Assembly: GCF_021462225.1 (NCBI RefSeq)
Contig: NC_061804.1
Span: 186,001 to 250,000 of the forward strand
Source of the DNA: Girardinichthys multiradiatus
Taxonomy: Eukaryota; Chordata; Actinopteri; Cyprinodontiformes; Goodeidae
Length of the DNA stretch: 64,000 nt
Reading direction: 5' to 3'
In this document: piece after piece, positions 11,035 through 23,300 of the stretch
Layout: every line of letters starts with the position of its first letter
Position numbering within the stretch: the stretch's first letter is position 1
Position numbers and translations under genes: made by a program
The notes under the pieces: model-generated
What the model was told of the DNA's origin: nothing
The model's input: only the letters and a program-made list of their open reading frames with translations
Databases searched by the model: none

Positions 11035-11229
11035 AACAGCTGATACAGCAGATTATGTAATCAGTAAACAAGCTCCTGATTGGTTTAGTCTGTAAATGCT
11101 AGGTAATGATACAATGCCCTGCTGTACATGCATGTATGCAGTTCATATCTGATCAATAACCAGTCAAGGACCAGTCCAGGAGCAGCCACCTCAACCATAC
11201 TTTTGATAATCTGTTGCAGTGACATGACA

Positions 11230-11369
11230 TCATCCGGTGTGGTTGTTGTTGGGGTTCTGGACGAAGTTGATTGAGTAGGATCCACTGGTGGGGTCCTGGT
11301 TGAGCTGGAAATTGTTGGTGGAGAGTCCAAATGGCCTCAGGATCAGGTTTCCCAGGTCCTTCAGTTTAT
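11230..11369 (-). CDS. ttc1: TTC1 exon 8 (terminal)
   Basis: Starts after CTGAACAG, encodes [19 protein letters not shown] and [15 protein letters not shown], and stops at TGA 11232-11230. The 3' UTR continues to the signal at 11034-11029. Confidence 0.92.
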
Positions 11370-14300
11370 CTGTTCAGGTGAAACAGGACAGGTGACATGT
11401 TCAGGGACCAGGGGTCTCATTTCTAAACGTGTACGCACAAAACAGCCTGAAACTGGCATACGTCACTTTCCATGCAAAGGTTGTGATCTATAAGAACCAA
11501 AGAAGCGGAGAAAGTGCGGTCCCTCACATGAGCTCTGACCCATGGGTCTGCTCGTTTTGGAGACCGGGGAAACAGGCGGCGCAGATGGAGAGGAGGGAAC
11601 TGAAGGTAGACTGCTTCATGATTCCTGTCAGACATTAATTTTTTCTCCACATGAAACTTTAATCATAGATCGACGTCATCATAAGCTTTCAGAACCACAG
11701 TGTCATTTCTGCCAGAACTACAGGGGTTGGACAATGAAAGTGAAACACCTGGTTTTAGACCACAATAATTTATTAGTATGGTGTAGGGCCTCCTTTTACG
11801 GCCAATACAGCGTCAATTTGTCTTGGGAATGACATATACAAGTCCTGCACAGTGGTCAGAGGGATTTTAAGCCATTCTTCTTGCAGGATAGTGGCCAGGT
11901 CACTACGTGATACTGGTGGAGGAAAATGTTTCCTGACTCGCTCCTCCAAAACACCCCAAAGTGGCTCAATAATATTTAGATCTGGTGACTGTGCAGGCCA
12001 TGGGAGATGTTCAACTTCACTTTCATGTTCATCAAACCAATCTTTCACCAGTCTTGCTGTGTGTATTGGTGCATTGTCATCCTGATACACGGCACCGCCT
12101 TCAGGATACAATGTTTGAACCATTGGATGCACATGGTCCTCAAGAATGGTTCGGTAGTCCTTGGCAGTGACGCGCCCATCTAGCACAAGTATTGGGCCAA
12201 GGGAATGCCATGATATGGCAGCCCAAACCATCACTGATCCACCCCCATGCTTCACTCTGGGCATGCAACAGTCTGAGTGGTACGCTTCTTTGGGGCTTCT
12301 CCACACCGTAACTCTCCCGGATGTGGGGAAAAGAGTAAAGGTGGACTCATCAGAGAACAATACATGTTTCACATTGTCCACAGCCCAAGATTTGCGCTCC
12401 TTGCACCATTGAAACCACCGTTTGGCATTGGCATGAGTGACCAAAGGTTTGGCTATAGCAGCCCGGCCGTGTATATTGACCCTGTGGAGCTCCTGATGGA
12501 CAGTTCTGGTGGAAACAGGAGAGTTGAGGTGCACATTTAATTCTGCCGTGATTTGGGCAGCCGTGGTTTTATGTTTTTTGGATGCAATCCAGGTTAGCAC
12601 CTGAACATCCCTTTCAGACAGCTTCCTCTTGCGTCCACAGTTAATCCTGTTGGATGTGGTTCGTCCTTCTTGGTGGTATGCTGACATTACCCTGGATACC
12701 GTGGCTCTTGATACATCACAAAGACTTGCTGTCTTGGTCACAGATGTGCCAGCAAGACGTGTACCAACAATTTGTCCTCTTTTGAACTCTGGTATGTCAC
12801 CCATAATGTTGTGTGCATTTCAATATTTTGAGCAAAACTGTGCTCTTACCCTGGTAATTGAACCTTCACACTCTGCTCTTACTGGTGCAATGTGCAATCA
12901 ATGAAGACTGGCTACCAGGCTGGTCCAGTTTAGCCATGAAACCTCCCACACTAAAATGACAGGTGTTTCAGTTTCATTGTCCAACCTCTGTACATCTGGA
13001 CTTTTCACATAGATTAATAAAGGCCTAAAAGCCAACTTCAATCTGAAATCCAAGTCCTCACAAACATCTCATTCCTTCCCTGATGATCTCCAGGGTGATG
13101 TGGACCACAGATTACCACAGAAGGTGTGAGGCAGCTGACTGCTGGGAACATCTAAACACCGTGGAGACGCTCAGCGTAAAGCTGCATGATGGATGCATCG
13201 GAGCTGCTGGGGTCACCGAGGTCTCCTGACCCATGATGATGACTGGCTAATATGCAGATTTATGTTCTGAGTATTGGAGAGACCGACCCGCCGGAACCAC
13301 ATCGTCCCTGTCCAGTTCCAGGTGTGAACCAGTCTGGGGTTCCTGGTAACCGGCTCTTGCCAGCATTAATTAGCTGACAGGTTTGTGTTTAACATCAACA
13401 GTTAATGAAGTCTCAGCCTGAAGACACTTTTAGGAACCTCGTGATTCTGTGAAATGATCCAGAGGTCCGGGATATCTCATCCAGCGCTGAGCGCAGTAAT
13501 ACCTGCCGTCCTGGATGGCCTGACCTGTCATCAGATGTTCTCCACCTCACTCACCAACACCTCCATTTCTGCCTCTTTTCTCCTGGTTGCCATTGGTAAC
13601 CATGAAATAACACTGATCAGCCGGCTCATTAAAAACACATCGACCTTCTATGGTTGGATGTGGGCGTGTAGAAGCCAGAACACGAGGAGGAACCTGGTAG
13701 CAAACGTTGAGGAGCAGCTGTGGTTTAGAGGAGAAGCTGCTTGATGGTTGCGTGACCATGGTTTTATGAGGCTGGATTTACTTTGGCGTACGCCATTTTC
13801 AGCTTTTGGGCATACATAGACTTAAAGTATTGATCTTATACAACCCCAGGTCTTTCAGGTTAATAACAGTGAGATGTGGTGTGTTCTGGTGCAGTACGTA
13901 CCGATCATCTCCTCTTTTAACTTCTCGTTTCGCTCCTGAATCTGCTGAGGCAGCCTCTGGGGGAGAGACAGATGAGAGAGACATTAAATCATACAACTAT
14001 GAGACAAAGTTTTAATGATCATTTGGATGGAATACAGTTCAGTACAAAGAATCTAAAACATGTTCTGAACTAATAAAGACATTTCTTTTCATACTAACCT
14101 CAGAGCAGAAGGTAAGTTGTCCCCCATCCACATGTACACACACATACACATCAGTAGACACTTTGGGGTTCAGTGTTTTATCCAAGGACAAGTCAACATG
14201 TGTCTACCTGAAGGGCACCTTGTCCGAAGACTAGAAGTCCAACATGTTTCCAACATCAAGTCAGAACCATCTACCACAGACAGACTTCAGCGCTGGTTGC

Positions 14301-17300
14301 TCCCAGCAGTCATTAAACTCACCATGCAGGCCCGCCTGGCTCCACTGTTGTTCGGATCTCGCTCTAGAACTTGTTTGTAGTCCTCCAGAGCTTCATCCAG
14401 TTTTTCAGTTTTCTCATAAAGTTCTGCCCTCCTCAGCAATGCCCGCAGATACTCTGGATCCAAATCTATCGCTATGGTAACCACACAGTCAGTCAGCGAG
14501 TGTGCTAATTAGTTAATAAAGTAAATAAGTAAACAGGTGATAAAATGATGTGATGACTCACCTCTGCTGCAGTCTGATATGGCCTCATCCTTCAGCTCCT
14601 GCAAAGACACAAAGCTGTTAGTATTGTATGGCTAAACGTGTCAACACTGGTGATAAATGTTCTAGCATTCAGTTGACAATAATTAATAAATCTACTAGCA
14701 TTCTTGTAGTAAACATTCTTAACATCACCTCATGTTACCATGTACAAGTTACTTTTTAACATGTTAGCTTTTTGTAAACCGATTAGCCTGCTTTCATTAA
14801 CATTTTAAGGGGTGCAGTCTGTTTTGAACCTGTTAGCATTGTATTAGCCTGTGAGCATGAAGTTAATCTCTTAGCAGGATCTCATCCTAACAGCCCTTCT
14901 TTGCTGTTATCTTTTTGTTTTTTGTTTTACTTTTGGACAGTTTTTTGATGCATAACCATAGCAAAAAGGTGTTTTTTATTAAACCCAGGACCAGCTGACC
15001 AACTTTTGAATAAATCTCAAAGTTTCAAATTATACCTAAACTACCACCCAAAATCTCAGATGTGTTATGAAGGAGATGTGGATGCAAAGCAGGAGCAAGG
15101 TGGTGAAAAAGAGGGAGGAATTCTCTTCCATCGATCATAATAAGGAATATGAAGGAAACAAAATGGATGAACCTAATGTGCTGACAGACCCAGCTAGAGT
15201 ATTAGGAGTATTATGTGTTTTACTGAGACATGGCTGCAGGACCATTTTGCAGTCTCCAAAATCTCTCAGCCGGGCTTTCTGACTACACGTGCAGAGAGTT
15301 TTTAAAAAGGAGCAGCAAAAGCAAAGGAAGTGGATTAGCAATGATTGTGAAAAATAAACGGTGTATCCCAGAACATGCTCATCCGGGAGGAGGGATTGCT
15401 GCAAGTCACTGACTGGATGCAATCTGCTGGGTTTCCTTAGATAGAAAAACTTTTTATCCAATTTGAATAAAAAGCTAACTCCGACTGCACTGTTCAATTG
15501 TTAGGATTAATTGGAATGTATGTACCTGACTGTTGTGAAGGGCCTTGAGACAACATGTGTTGTGAATTGGCGCTATATAAATAAAACTGAATTGAATTGA
15601 ATTACTGTGAAGTGTAATTTCTCCAGCCCTGACAGTGAACTGTTTTTTGTAAGTTCATATTCTTTACCAAGAGTGACTGACAGTGTAATCAGCCAGTCAA
15701 TCAATCAATCAATCAATCAATCAAAGTGTATTTGTATAGCACTTTACAACAAGCTAACTGGTGCTTTACATGTTGGGACGTTGGGAGGGCTTAGACAAGA
15801 AAGAATAAAAGTACAAAAACACGATAAAATACATTCCAATTTAATGTAAAAGGATTAAAAAATATATAAAATACTTTTTTATATATATATATATATATAT
15901 ATAAAAACTAAAGAAAATATATAAAAACTAAAAAAGAAATTGTCTGGATGGACACATCTGGGTAGGTGAACGGCCTGCACTTGTACAGCTCTTTATCAAG
16001 ACCAAGGACTCCAAAGCGCTTTACGCTACAATCAGTCATCCACCCATTCATACACTGCCATACAATCAGCACCACCACCGAGCTCAGGAGCAAAAACGGC
16101 AAACCAGCAAAACCCCTACTTTTATTTTTGTCCTGGGGACTTGTAGAATCATATGTTCAGATGAGCGCAAAGCCCTGGTGTGGTGGCAAACCTCTTAAGT
16201 CCAACCCCCAAGTACAGGGGGCAGAATTTAACTTTTGCTTTCTTCTACTTTCCTTACTGCAAGTTCCTTTAGTTAAACATAAACATGTGGTATCCACAGA
16301 AACAATAGAATTTTGGTTAAAACTGATATAAACCATTTATACAAACACCAAAAACAGTTAAAACTAAAGGCAGTTGAATCTGAAAATAAACTCCACAAAA
16401 TGACGTTACCGCAAAACTCGGTCAGCTGTTCACCACACGGCTTCTACACACACAACCAGTGTGTCTGCTGTAAGCAGAGAGCTCACAGATTCCAAAAGAT
16501 ACATTTTGTCGCAATCCACCCAGGTTTTACCCAACCAGCAGCAAAGGAAGGCCAAAATTATCACTTCCATTTGAAAAAAATTATTCTTAACATTATGATT
16601 GTTTAGATAGAGTATGTCAATTCTCAGAAAAATTCTGTTAGACTTGAGCATATTATTTTGAGCTCAGACTTCACAAAACCCCTTTGGGCTTAAAAGGTTA
16701 AAAGCTCAGGTAGGCTGGAGCAAGGCCATTAATGATAGTGAAAACAAAAAGCAGGACCTTATAGTCTATCCTGAAATCTACTGGAAGCAACTAGAGAGAA
16801 GACAATATGGAGCAATATGAGCACGTCAGGCTGCTACATGTTGTACCAGTTGAAGCTTGTGGAGGATGGACTGACTGATTCCCATATACAGGGAGTTACA
16901 ATAGTGAAGTCTTGGGGTAACAAAGGCATGGATAGCCATTTAAAGATTAGTCCAAGATAGAAAAGGAAAGGGACACTGCATGTGACGTCATCAGCTGAGT
17001 TGTTGCTAAGCTACAGACACAAAACCCCAATCTGCTGATTTTGATCACACCTCACTCTCTGTTAACTTCCAATGCTTCAACAGTTTTTCAGCTGCTCCAC
17101 AAGGAAAGAAAGCCAAAACGTTGGATTTGTTTTATGGAAATGTCAAGGACTCATAGGTCTCTAAAGCAAGACCTCCTCTAGGCAAATCACATCACAATCT
17201 CTGTTTTCTCTAATCCTAATATAAACCCCTTGTTCAGAGGCTAAATGTCATAAAGAGAACTATGAGAAGATGGTCACTATATAAACTGCTGTGTGGACAA

Positions 17301-20300
17301 CACCATCCCCACCAGAACAGTGAGATGCTTCACCAATAAACCCTGGATCACCAGTGACCTGAAGCAACTGCTAAACAAGAAGAAAAGAGTATTCTGGGTG
17401 GGAGATAGGGAGTTATTGAGGACTATGATGAAGCAACATTAAAGTCAGCAAATACAGGGGTAGGACAATAAAACTGAAACACCTGTCATTTTAGTGTGGG
17501 AGGTTTCATGGCTAAATTGGACCAGCCTGGTAGCCAGTCTTCATTGATTGCACATTGCACCAGTAAGAGCAGAGTGTGGAGGTTCAATTAGCAGGGTAAG
17601 AGCAAAGTTTTGATCAAAATATTGAAATGCACACAACATTATGGGTGACATACCAGAGTTCAAAAGAGGACAAATTGTTGGTGCACGTCTTGCTGGCGCA
17701 TCTGTGACCAAGACAGCAAGTCTTTGTGATGTATCAAGAGCCACGGTATCCAGGGTAATGTCAGCATACCACCAAGAAGGACGAACCACATCCAACAGGA
17801 TTAACTGTGGACGCAAGAGGAAGCTGTCTGAAAGGGATGTTTGGGTGCTAACCTGGATTGTATCCAAAAAACATCAAACCACGGCTGCCCAAATCACGGC
17901 AGAATTAAATGTGCACCTCAACTCTCCTGTTTCCACCAGAACTGTCCATCAGGAGCTCCACAGGGTCAATATACACGGCCGGGCTGCTATAGCCAAACCT
18001 TTGGTCACTCATGCCAATGCCAAACGTTGGTTTCAATGGTGCAAGGAGCACAAATCTTGGGCTGTGGACAATGTGAAACATGTATTGTTCTCTGATGAGT
18101 CCACCTTTACTGTTTTCCCCACATCCGGGAGAGTTACGGTGTGGAGAAGCCCCAAAGAAGCGTACCACCCAGACTGTTGCATGCCCAGAGTGAAGCATGG
18201 GAGTAGATTAGTGATGGTTTGGGCTGCCATATCATGGCATTCCTTGGCCCAATACTTGTGCTAGATGGGCGCGTCACTGCCAAGGACTACCGAACCATTC
18301 TTGAGGACCATGTGCATCCAATGGTTCAAACATTGGATCCTGAAGGCGGTGCCGTGTATCAGGATGACAATGCACCAATACACACAGCAAGACTGGTGAA
18401 AGATTGGTTTGATGAACATGAAAGTGAAGTTGAACATCTCCCATGGCCTGCACAGTCACCAGATCTAAATATTATTGAGCCACTTTGGGGTGTTTTGGAG
18501 GAGCGAGTCAGGAAACGTTTTCCTCCACCAGTATCACGTAGTGACCTGGCCACTATCCTGCAAGAAGAATGGCTTAAAATCCCTCTGACCACTGTGCAGG
18601 ACTTGTATATGTCATTCCCAAGAAGAATTGATGCTGTATTGGCTGCAAAAGGAGGCCCTACACCATACTAATAAATTATTGTGGTCTAAAACCAGGTGTT
18701 TCACATTCATTGTCCAACCCCTGTAGGTGTACAAGAAGAAGCTGGAGAGCAGCTCCAGCAAAACAATATTAGAGAAGTTAGGTCAGGGATGAAGAAGATC
18801 ACAGGCTTCAAGGAGGAGAATTGGACAGATGGAGGTCTGGACAGAGCCAATGAACTGAACACATTCTTCAATAGGTTGTGTTCCAGACCAACCTCAGCAT
18901 CCTCCTCTCTTGCCAGCAGCCAAACAGACATTCCATCCTCCTTTGACCCACAGTTTGCCTGTCCCACCTCAGATATTTTATTTTCCACCTCAGCCATGGA
19001 CCCTTCTGCTTCTACAGGTTGAAGCTGGTGCCCTCTTTGAAGATGCCATCAAACACCTGCTTCAACAAACCCACTGTCATCTGGACAAAGCCAGCAGCAC
19101 TGTGAGGATCATGTTCTTTGATTTCTTCAGAACATTTAATACAATCCAACCTGATTTACTTTGTCAGAAACTCCAGAAGACTCAGGTGGAGGCCTCAACA
19201 ATCTCCTGGATCAAAGACTACCTGACAAACAGACCACAGTTTGTGAGACTGAAGGGTTGTGAGTCTAACCAGGTAGTCAGCAGCACAGGAGCACCACAGG
19301 GGACGGTACTCTCACCATTCCTCTTCACTCTGTACACCTCAGACCTCCAGGACCAGACAGACTCCTGTCATCTGCAGAAATACTCGGATGATTCTACAGT
19401 TGTTGGTGGATCAGAGATGGAGAAGAAGCTGAGTACAGGAAGGTAGTGGACCACTTTGTGGCATGGTGTGGAAACAATCATCTCATTTTGAACGTGACTA
19501 AAACAAAGGAGATGATTGTAGATTTTAAGAGAAACAGGAATAAGTCAAAAACTATTTCTATCATGGGAGAAGAAGTGGAGGTGGTGGAGGAGTATAAATT
19601 CCTCAGTGTTCACCTGGACAACAGACTAGAGTGGAGATGCAACTAAAGCAGTCTACAAGAAGGGACAGAGCAGACTGTACTTCTTGAGGAAGCTTTGGAC
19701 CTTCAGTGTTTGCAGCAAGATGCTGCATATCTTCTATAAGTCTGTTGTGGAGAGTGTGATCTCTTCTACCATCATCTGCTGGGGAAGCAGCATCAGAACC
19801 AGGGTCTTAAAAAAGCTCATCAAGCTGATAAAAAAGGCTGGCTCTGTTCTGGGGACTCCCCTGGAACCTCTGGAGATCATTGTGCAAAGAAGGATTCTTC
19901 ATAAAATGAAGAACATTATGGAGAACCCTGAACATCCTCTTCATCAGACTGTCCTACAACAACAGAGTGTCTTCAGTCAGAGGCTTCTTCAGATCTGCTG
20001 TAAGACGGAGCTACAGGAGATCCTTCCTGCCCACAGCCATCAGCATCTACAACGACTCTTTGAGGAAACCTTCATAATATGAGCTACAACAACATTTAAT
20101 TTCCCTTTGGGATTAATAAAGTATTTTTGAGTTGAACTGAATTTATTCTGTTAGCATAATGTTAGCATCATATTAGTCAATTAGCCCTACCAGATGCAGT
20201 CTTGCAGCAGCTCGGTTGGAGAACAGCACGGCCCTCTCTCTGCTAAAACAAACAGGACATAAAGCCAGTGCCTCTGTGTAGCTTCGCTCTGCCTCCTTCC

Positions 20301-23300
20301 AGTCTGCAGAAACACAAACAGGCTTAAACTGAGGAGTTGTTCTGTGGGTTCAGGGTTGCAGTGGGTTCATATGCATTATAATAATGACTGTTTTCAGAAA
20401 ACAGGCTATAAATAAACCAAACTGACCTCTAAGAAGTTAATCCTGAATAAGTTCAACATATCTGGGCTTTCTTGTGTACTTTGGCCCAAACAAACTGGAC
20501 CTTTCTGTCAGTAACCAATTTTAGACCGTAATTCAGCAATAAAGATCCAACTTAACCCCCATGATGGATCACTGCGGATCTATCCATTGATCACTTTTAC
20601 ATTATACAGGCTGATCTGCAGAGACCATGTGTGGGTGTAGTTTACAGCATCAACCTTGGCAATATTCTTTATCCGTTCCACCTTCATGAGACTGAACAAG
20701 GTGAGTGAGATGTTACTTTAGAGTCTGGTCCTGTGGTCTGAAGACCATCAGGGTCCAAATAACACAGTAAAACTGATCAGTAATAGAATGTTCCTACTGT
20801 GTTCTCTGCTGAGGTTCTGGATCAGCTCAGTTTTGGCAGAAACATAATCCTAGTTCTGATTAACAGTGGCTTGTAAAAGTATTCATACCCCTTGAACATT
20901 TCCACATATTGTCACATTACAACCACAAACAAAAATTTACTTTATTGGAAAAAAGGATTCTTCATAAAATGAAGAACATTATGGAGAACCCTGAGAATCC
21001 TCTTCATCAGACTGTCCTACAACAACAGTGTCTTCAGTCAGAGGCTTCTTCAGATCTGCTGTAAGACGGAGCTACAGGAGATCCTTCCTGCCCACAGCCA
21101 TCAGCATCTACAACGTCTCTTTGAAGAAACCTTCATAATATGAGCTATAACAACATTTAATTTCTCTTTGGGATTAATAAAGTATTTTTGAATTGAATTG
21201 AATTTCATTTCAAAAACCAACACAAAGTGGTATAGAAGTGTGAAGTGTAACAAAAATTATACGATTTCTATTTTTTTACAAATAAAAAACTGAAAAGGGC
21301 ATTGTGCAAAAGTATTCAGCCCCCCTGAGTCAATACTTTGTAGAACCACCTTTTGCTGCAGTTACAGCTGCACGTCTTTAAGGGTACGTCTCCACCAGCT
21401 TTTCACGTCTAGTGACTAAAATCTTTGCCCATTCTTCTCTGCAAACCAGCTCCAGCTCAGTCAGATTAGATGAAGAATGCTGGTGAACAGCAGGTTTCAG
21501 ATCTTGCCACAGATTCTTGATTGGGTTTAGGTCTGGACTTTGACTGGGCCATTCTAACACATGAATATTTTTTGTCTAAACCATTCCATTGTAGCCATGG
21601 CTTCATGTTCAGGGTCGTTGTCCTGCTGGAAGGTCAACCTCCACCCCAGTCTCAAGTCTTCTGCAGACTCCAACAGGTTTTCTTCTAAGATTGCCCTGTA
21701 TTTGGCTCCATCCATCTTCCATCAACTCTGACCACCTTCTCTGTACCTGCTGAAGAGAAGCAGCCCCAGAGCATGATGCTGCCACCACCATATGTGACAG
21801 TGGGGATGGTGTGTTCAGAGTGATGTACAGTGTTAGTTCTCCATCACACAGAGCGTTTTGCATTTGGCCAAAAAGTTCAATTTTGGTCTCGTCTGACCAA
21901 AGCAGCTTCTTCCATGTTTGCTGGGTCTCCAACGTGGCTTCTGGCAAACTGCAAACAGGATTTCTTATGGTTTTCTTTTAACAATGGCTTTCTTCTTGAC
22001 ACTCTTCCATAAAGACCACATTTATTCATTGCACCACTAATAGTTGTCCTGTGGACAGATTCCCCCACCTGAGCTGCAGATCTCTGCAGTTCATCCACAG
22101 TCACCATGGGCCTCTTGGCTGCATCTCTGACCAGTGCTCTCCTTGTTGGGCCTGTAAGTTTAGGTAGACGGCCTTGTCTTGGTAGGTTTCCAGTTGTGCC
22201 AAACTCTTTCCATTTCCAGATGATGGATTGAACAGAGCTCCATGAGATGTTCAAAGCTTGGAAATATTTTAATAGCCTGATTGTTGGAATAATTGAATAA
22301 AGATTTGTCTTATAGTTTCTCCTATTTTTTAAGTTAACTATTTGATCTTATAATCATTCATGCTGTTTGTGTGAGTAAATGATCTGATGAGTTTGTCTGC
22401 AGTATAATAAATAGGAGCTGAACTAGCAGAGAAGGAAGCAGTCCAGTTGAGGAGGTCATAAAGATGAAGGCTGATTACACTCAACAAAAGGCACAACTGA
22501 CCCTGGAAGCTGAAAGAGGACTGTGGAAATGTGTTGTTAATGTATAAATCTGTTTATGACTTGTTTACGATGCAGCTGTTGTTTTCCCATCCTTTAGAGA
22601 TTAATGTTCTTTGTAAAATAGGGACCCCCGAAAGATAATAAAAGAAAGGTGCGGACAGATGCTGTTCAGAGCGGTGCGAGATCTGTAACTGAGCAAATCT
22701 TGACCGTTTCTCCTCGCAGCGAGTAAAATAACTTATACTTTGTCTCTCTTTTCTTTTTGTGATGTTATAAATATTGTTAGGTTGGTTTAAACCTGACATT
22801 AATTTGGTCCTTTCGAGCTGGATTCCAACTACGCCTGATGACTCCAGCGGGTCGGTAGACTCCAGGAAAAGACCGTGCGCACGGCTGTCTTCATCAGGAA
22901 GACACACAGACCCTTTGAGGGACTGGATTTCGGCCCGCCCGCTGGAGTCTGACGGCTGACAGAACTCTAAGAGAGAGGAGAGGACAAAGTGGTGAGTTGA
23001 ATCTAAATTTAAAACAAAAGTGTGACGAATGACTGGGGGTCATTGCGTGAAGTAAAACCCTGTGAATCCTAGGCCCTAACAGGTAACAGCAGTGCGCCGG
23101 AGTCCTGCTTAAAGTATTAGTAAAAATACTGAAAATTCCGAGGTTATAGGGGACGACAGAGTCCTCTTAAGTATTAAGAAAGTAATACTAAAATTCCGTG
23201 TTTCCAGAACGGCGGAGTCTGTGTTTAAGTATTTTAAACAACAAAAAAATACTAAGAAAAATCTGCGTTTAAATGTGTGTATGTGAGAAATAAATGGAGG

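Larger units (their letters stand above)
11409..13853. mobile_element. Harbinger-like non-autonomous element carrying a Tc1 insertion
   Basis: The left edge 'caggggtctcatttctaaac / gtgtacgcacaaaac' and the right edge (reverse strand 'cctggggttgtat', with 'gcgtacgccattttcagc' and 'gcatacatagac' inside) resemble the termini of fish PIF/Harbinger-derived elements, with their gtacgca/gcgtacgcc motifs. No transposase is readable. A complete Tc1 copy lies inside at 11721-12990. Exact ends and target duplication are uncertain. Confidence 0.45.
17255..20146 (+). mobile_element. Rex/CR1-like LINE, interrupted by Tc1 copy 2
   Basis: Pre-RT linker coding ([20 protein letters not shown] at about 17315-17400) is cut at 17454 by a Tc1 element and resumes at 18726 ([14 protein letters not shown]). 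RT motifs follow: [44 protein letters not shown] (catalytic YxDD), [17 protein letters not shown] and [20 protein letters not shown]. It ends with 'gggattaataaagtattttt' and gaattgaa. Frames change at about 19020, 19446 and 19650. The 5' end is uncertain. Exact clade (Rex1-like is my guess) is not settled. Confidence 0.75.

Noticed and set aside
13454..13744. 96-codon + strand ORF
   Set aside because: Lies in the Harbinger-like spacer with no recognisable domain.
15688..15724. CRISPR-like short repeats
   Set aside because: Continuous tetranucleotide microsatellite without spacers, in a eukaryotic genome.
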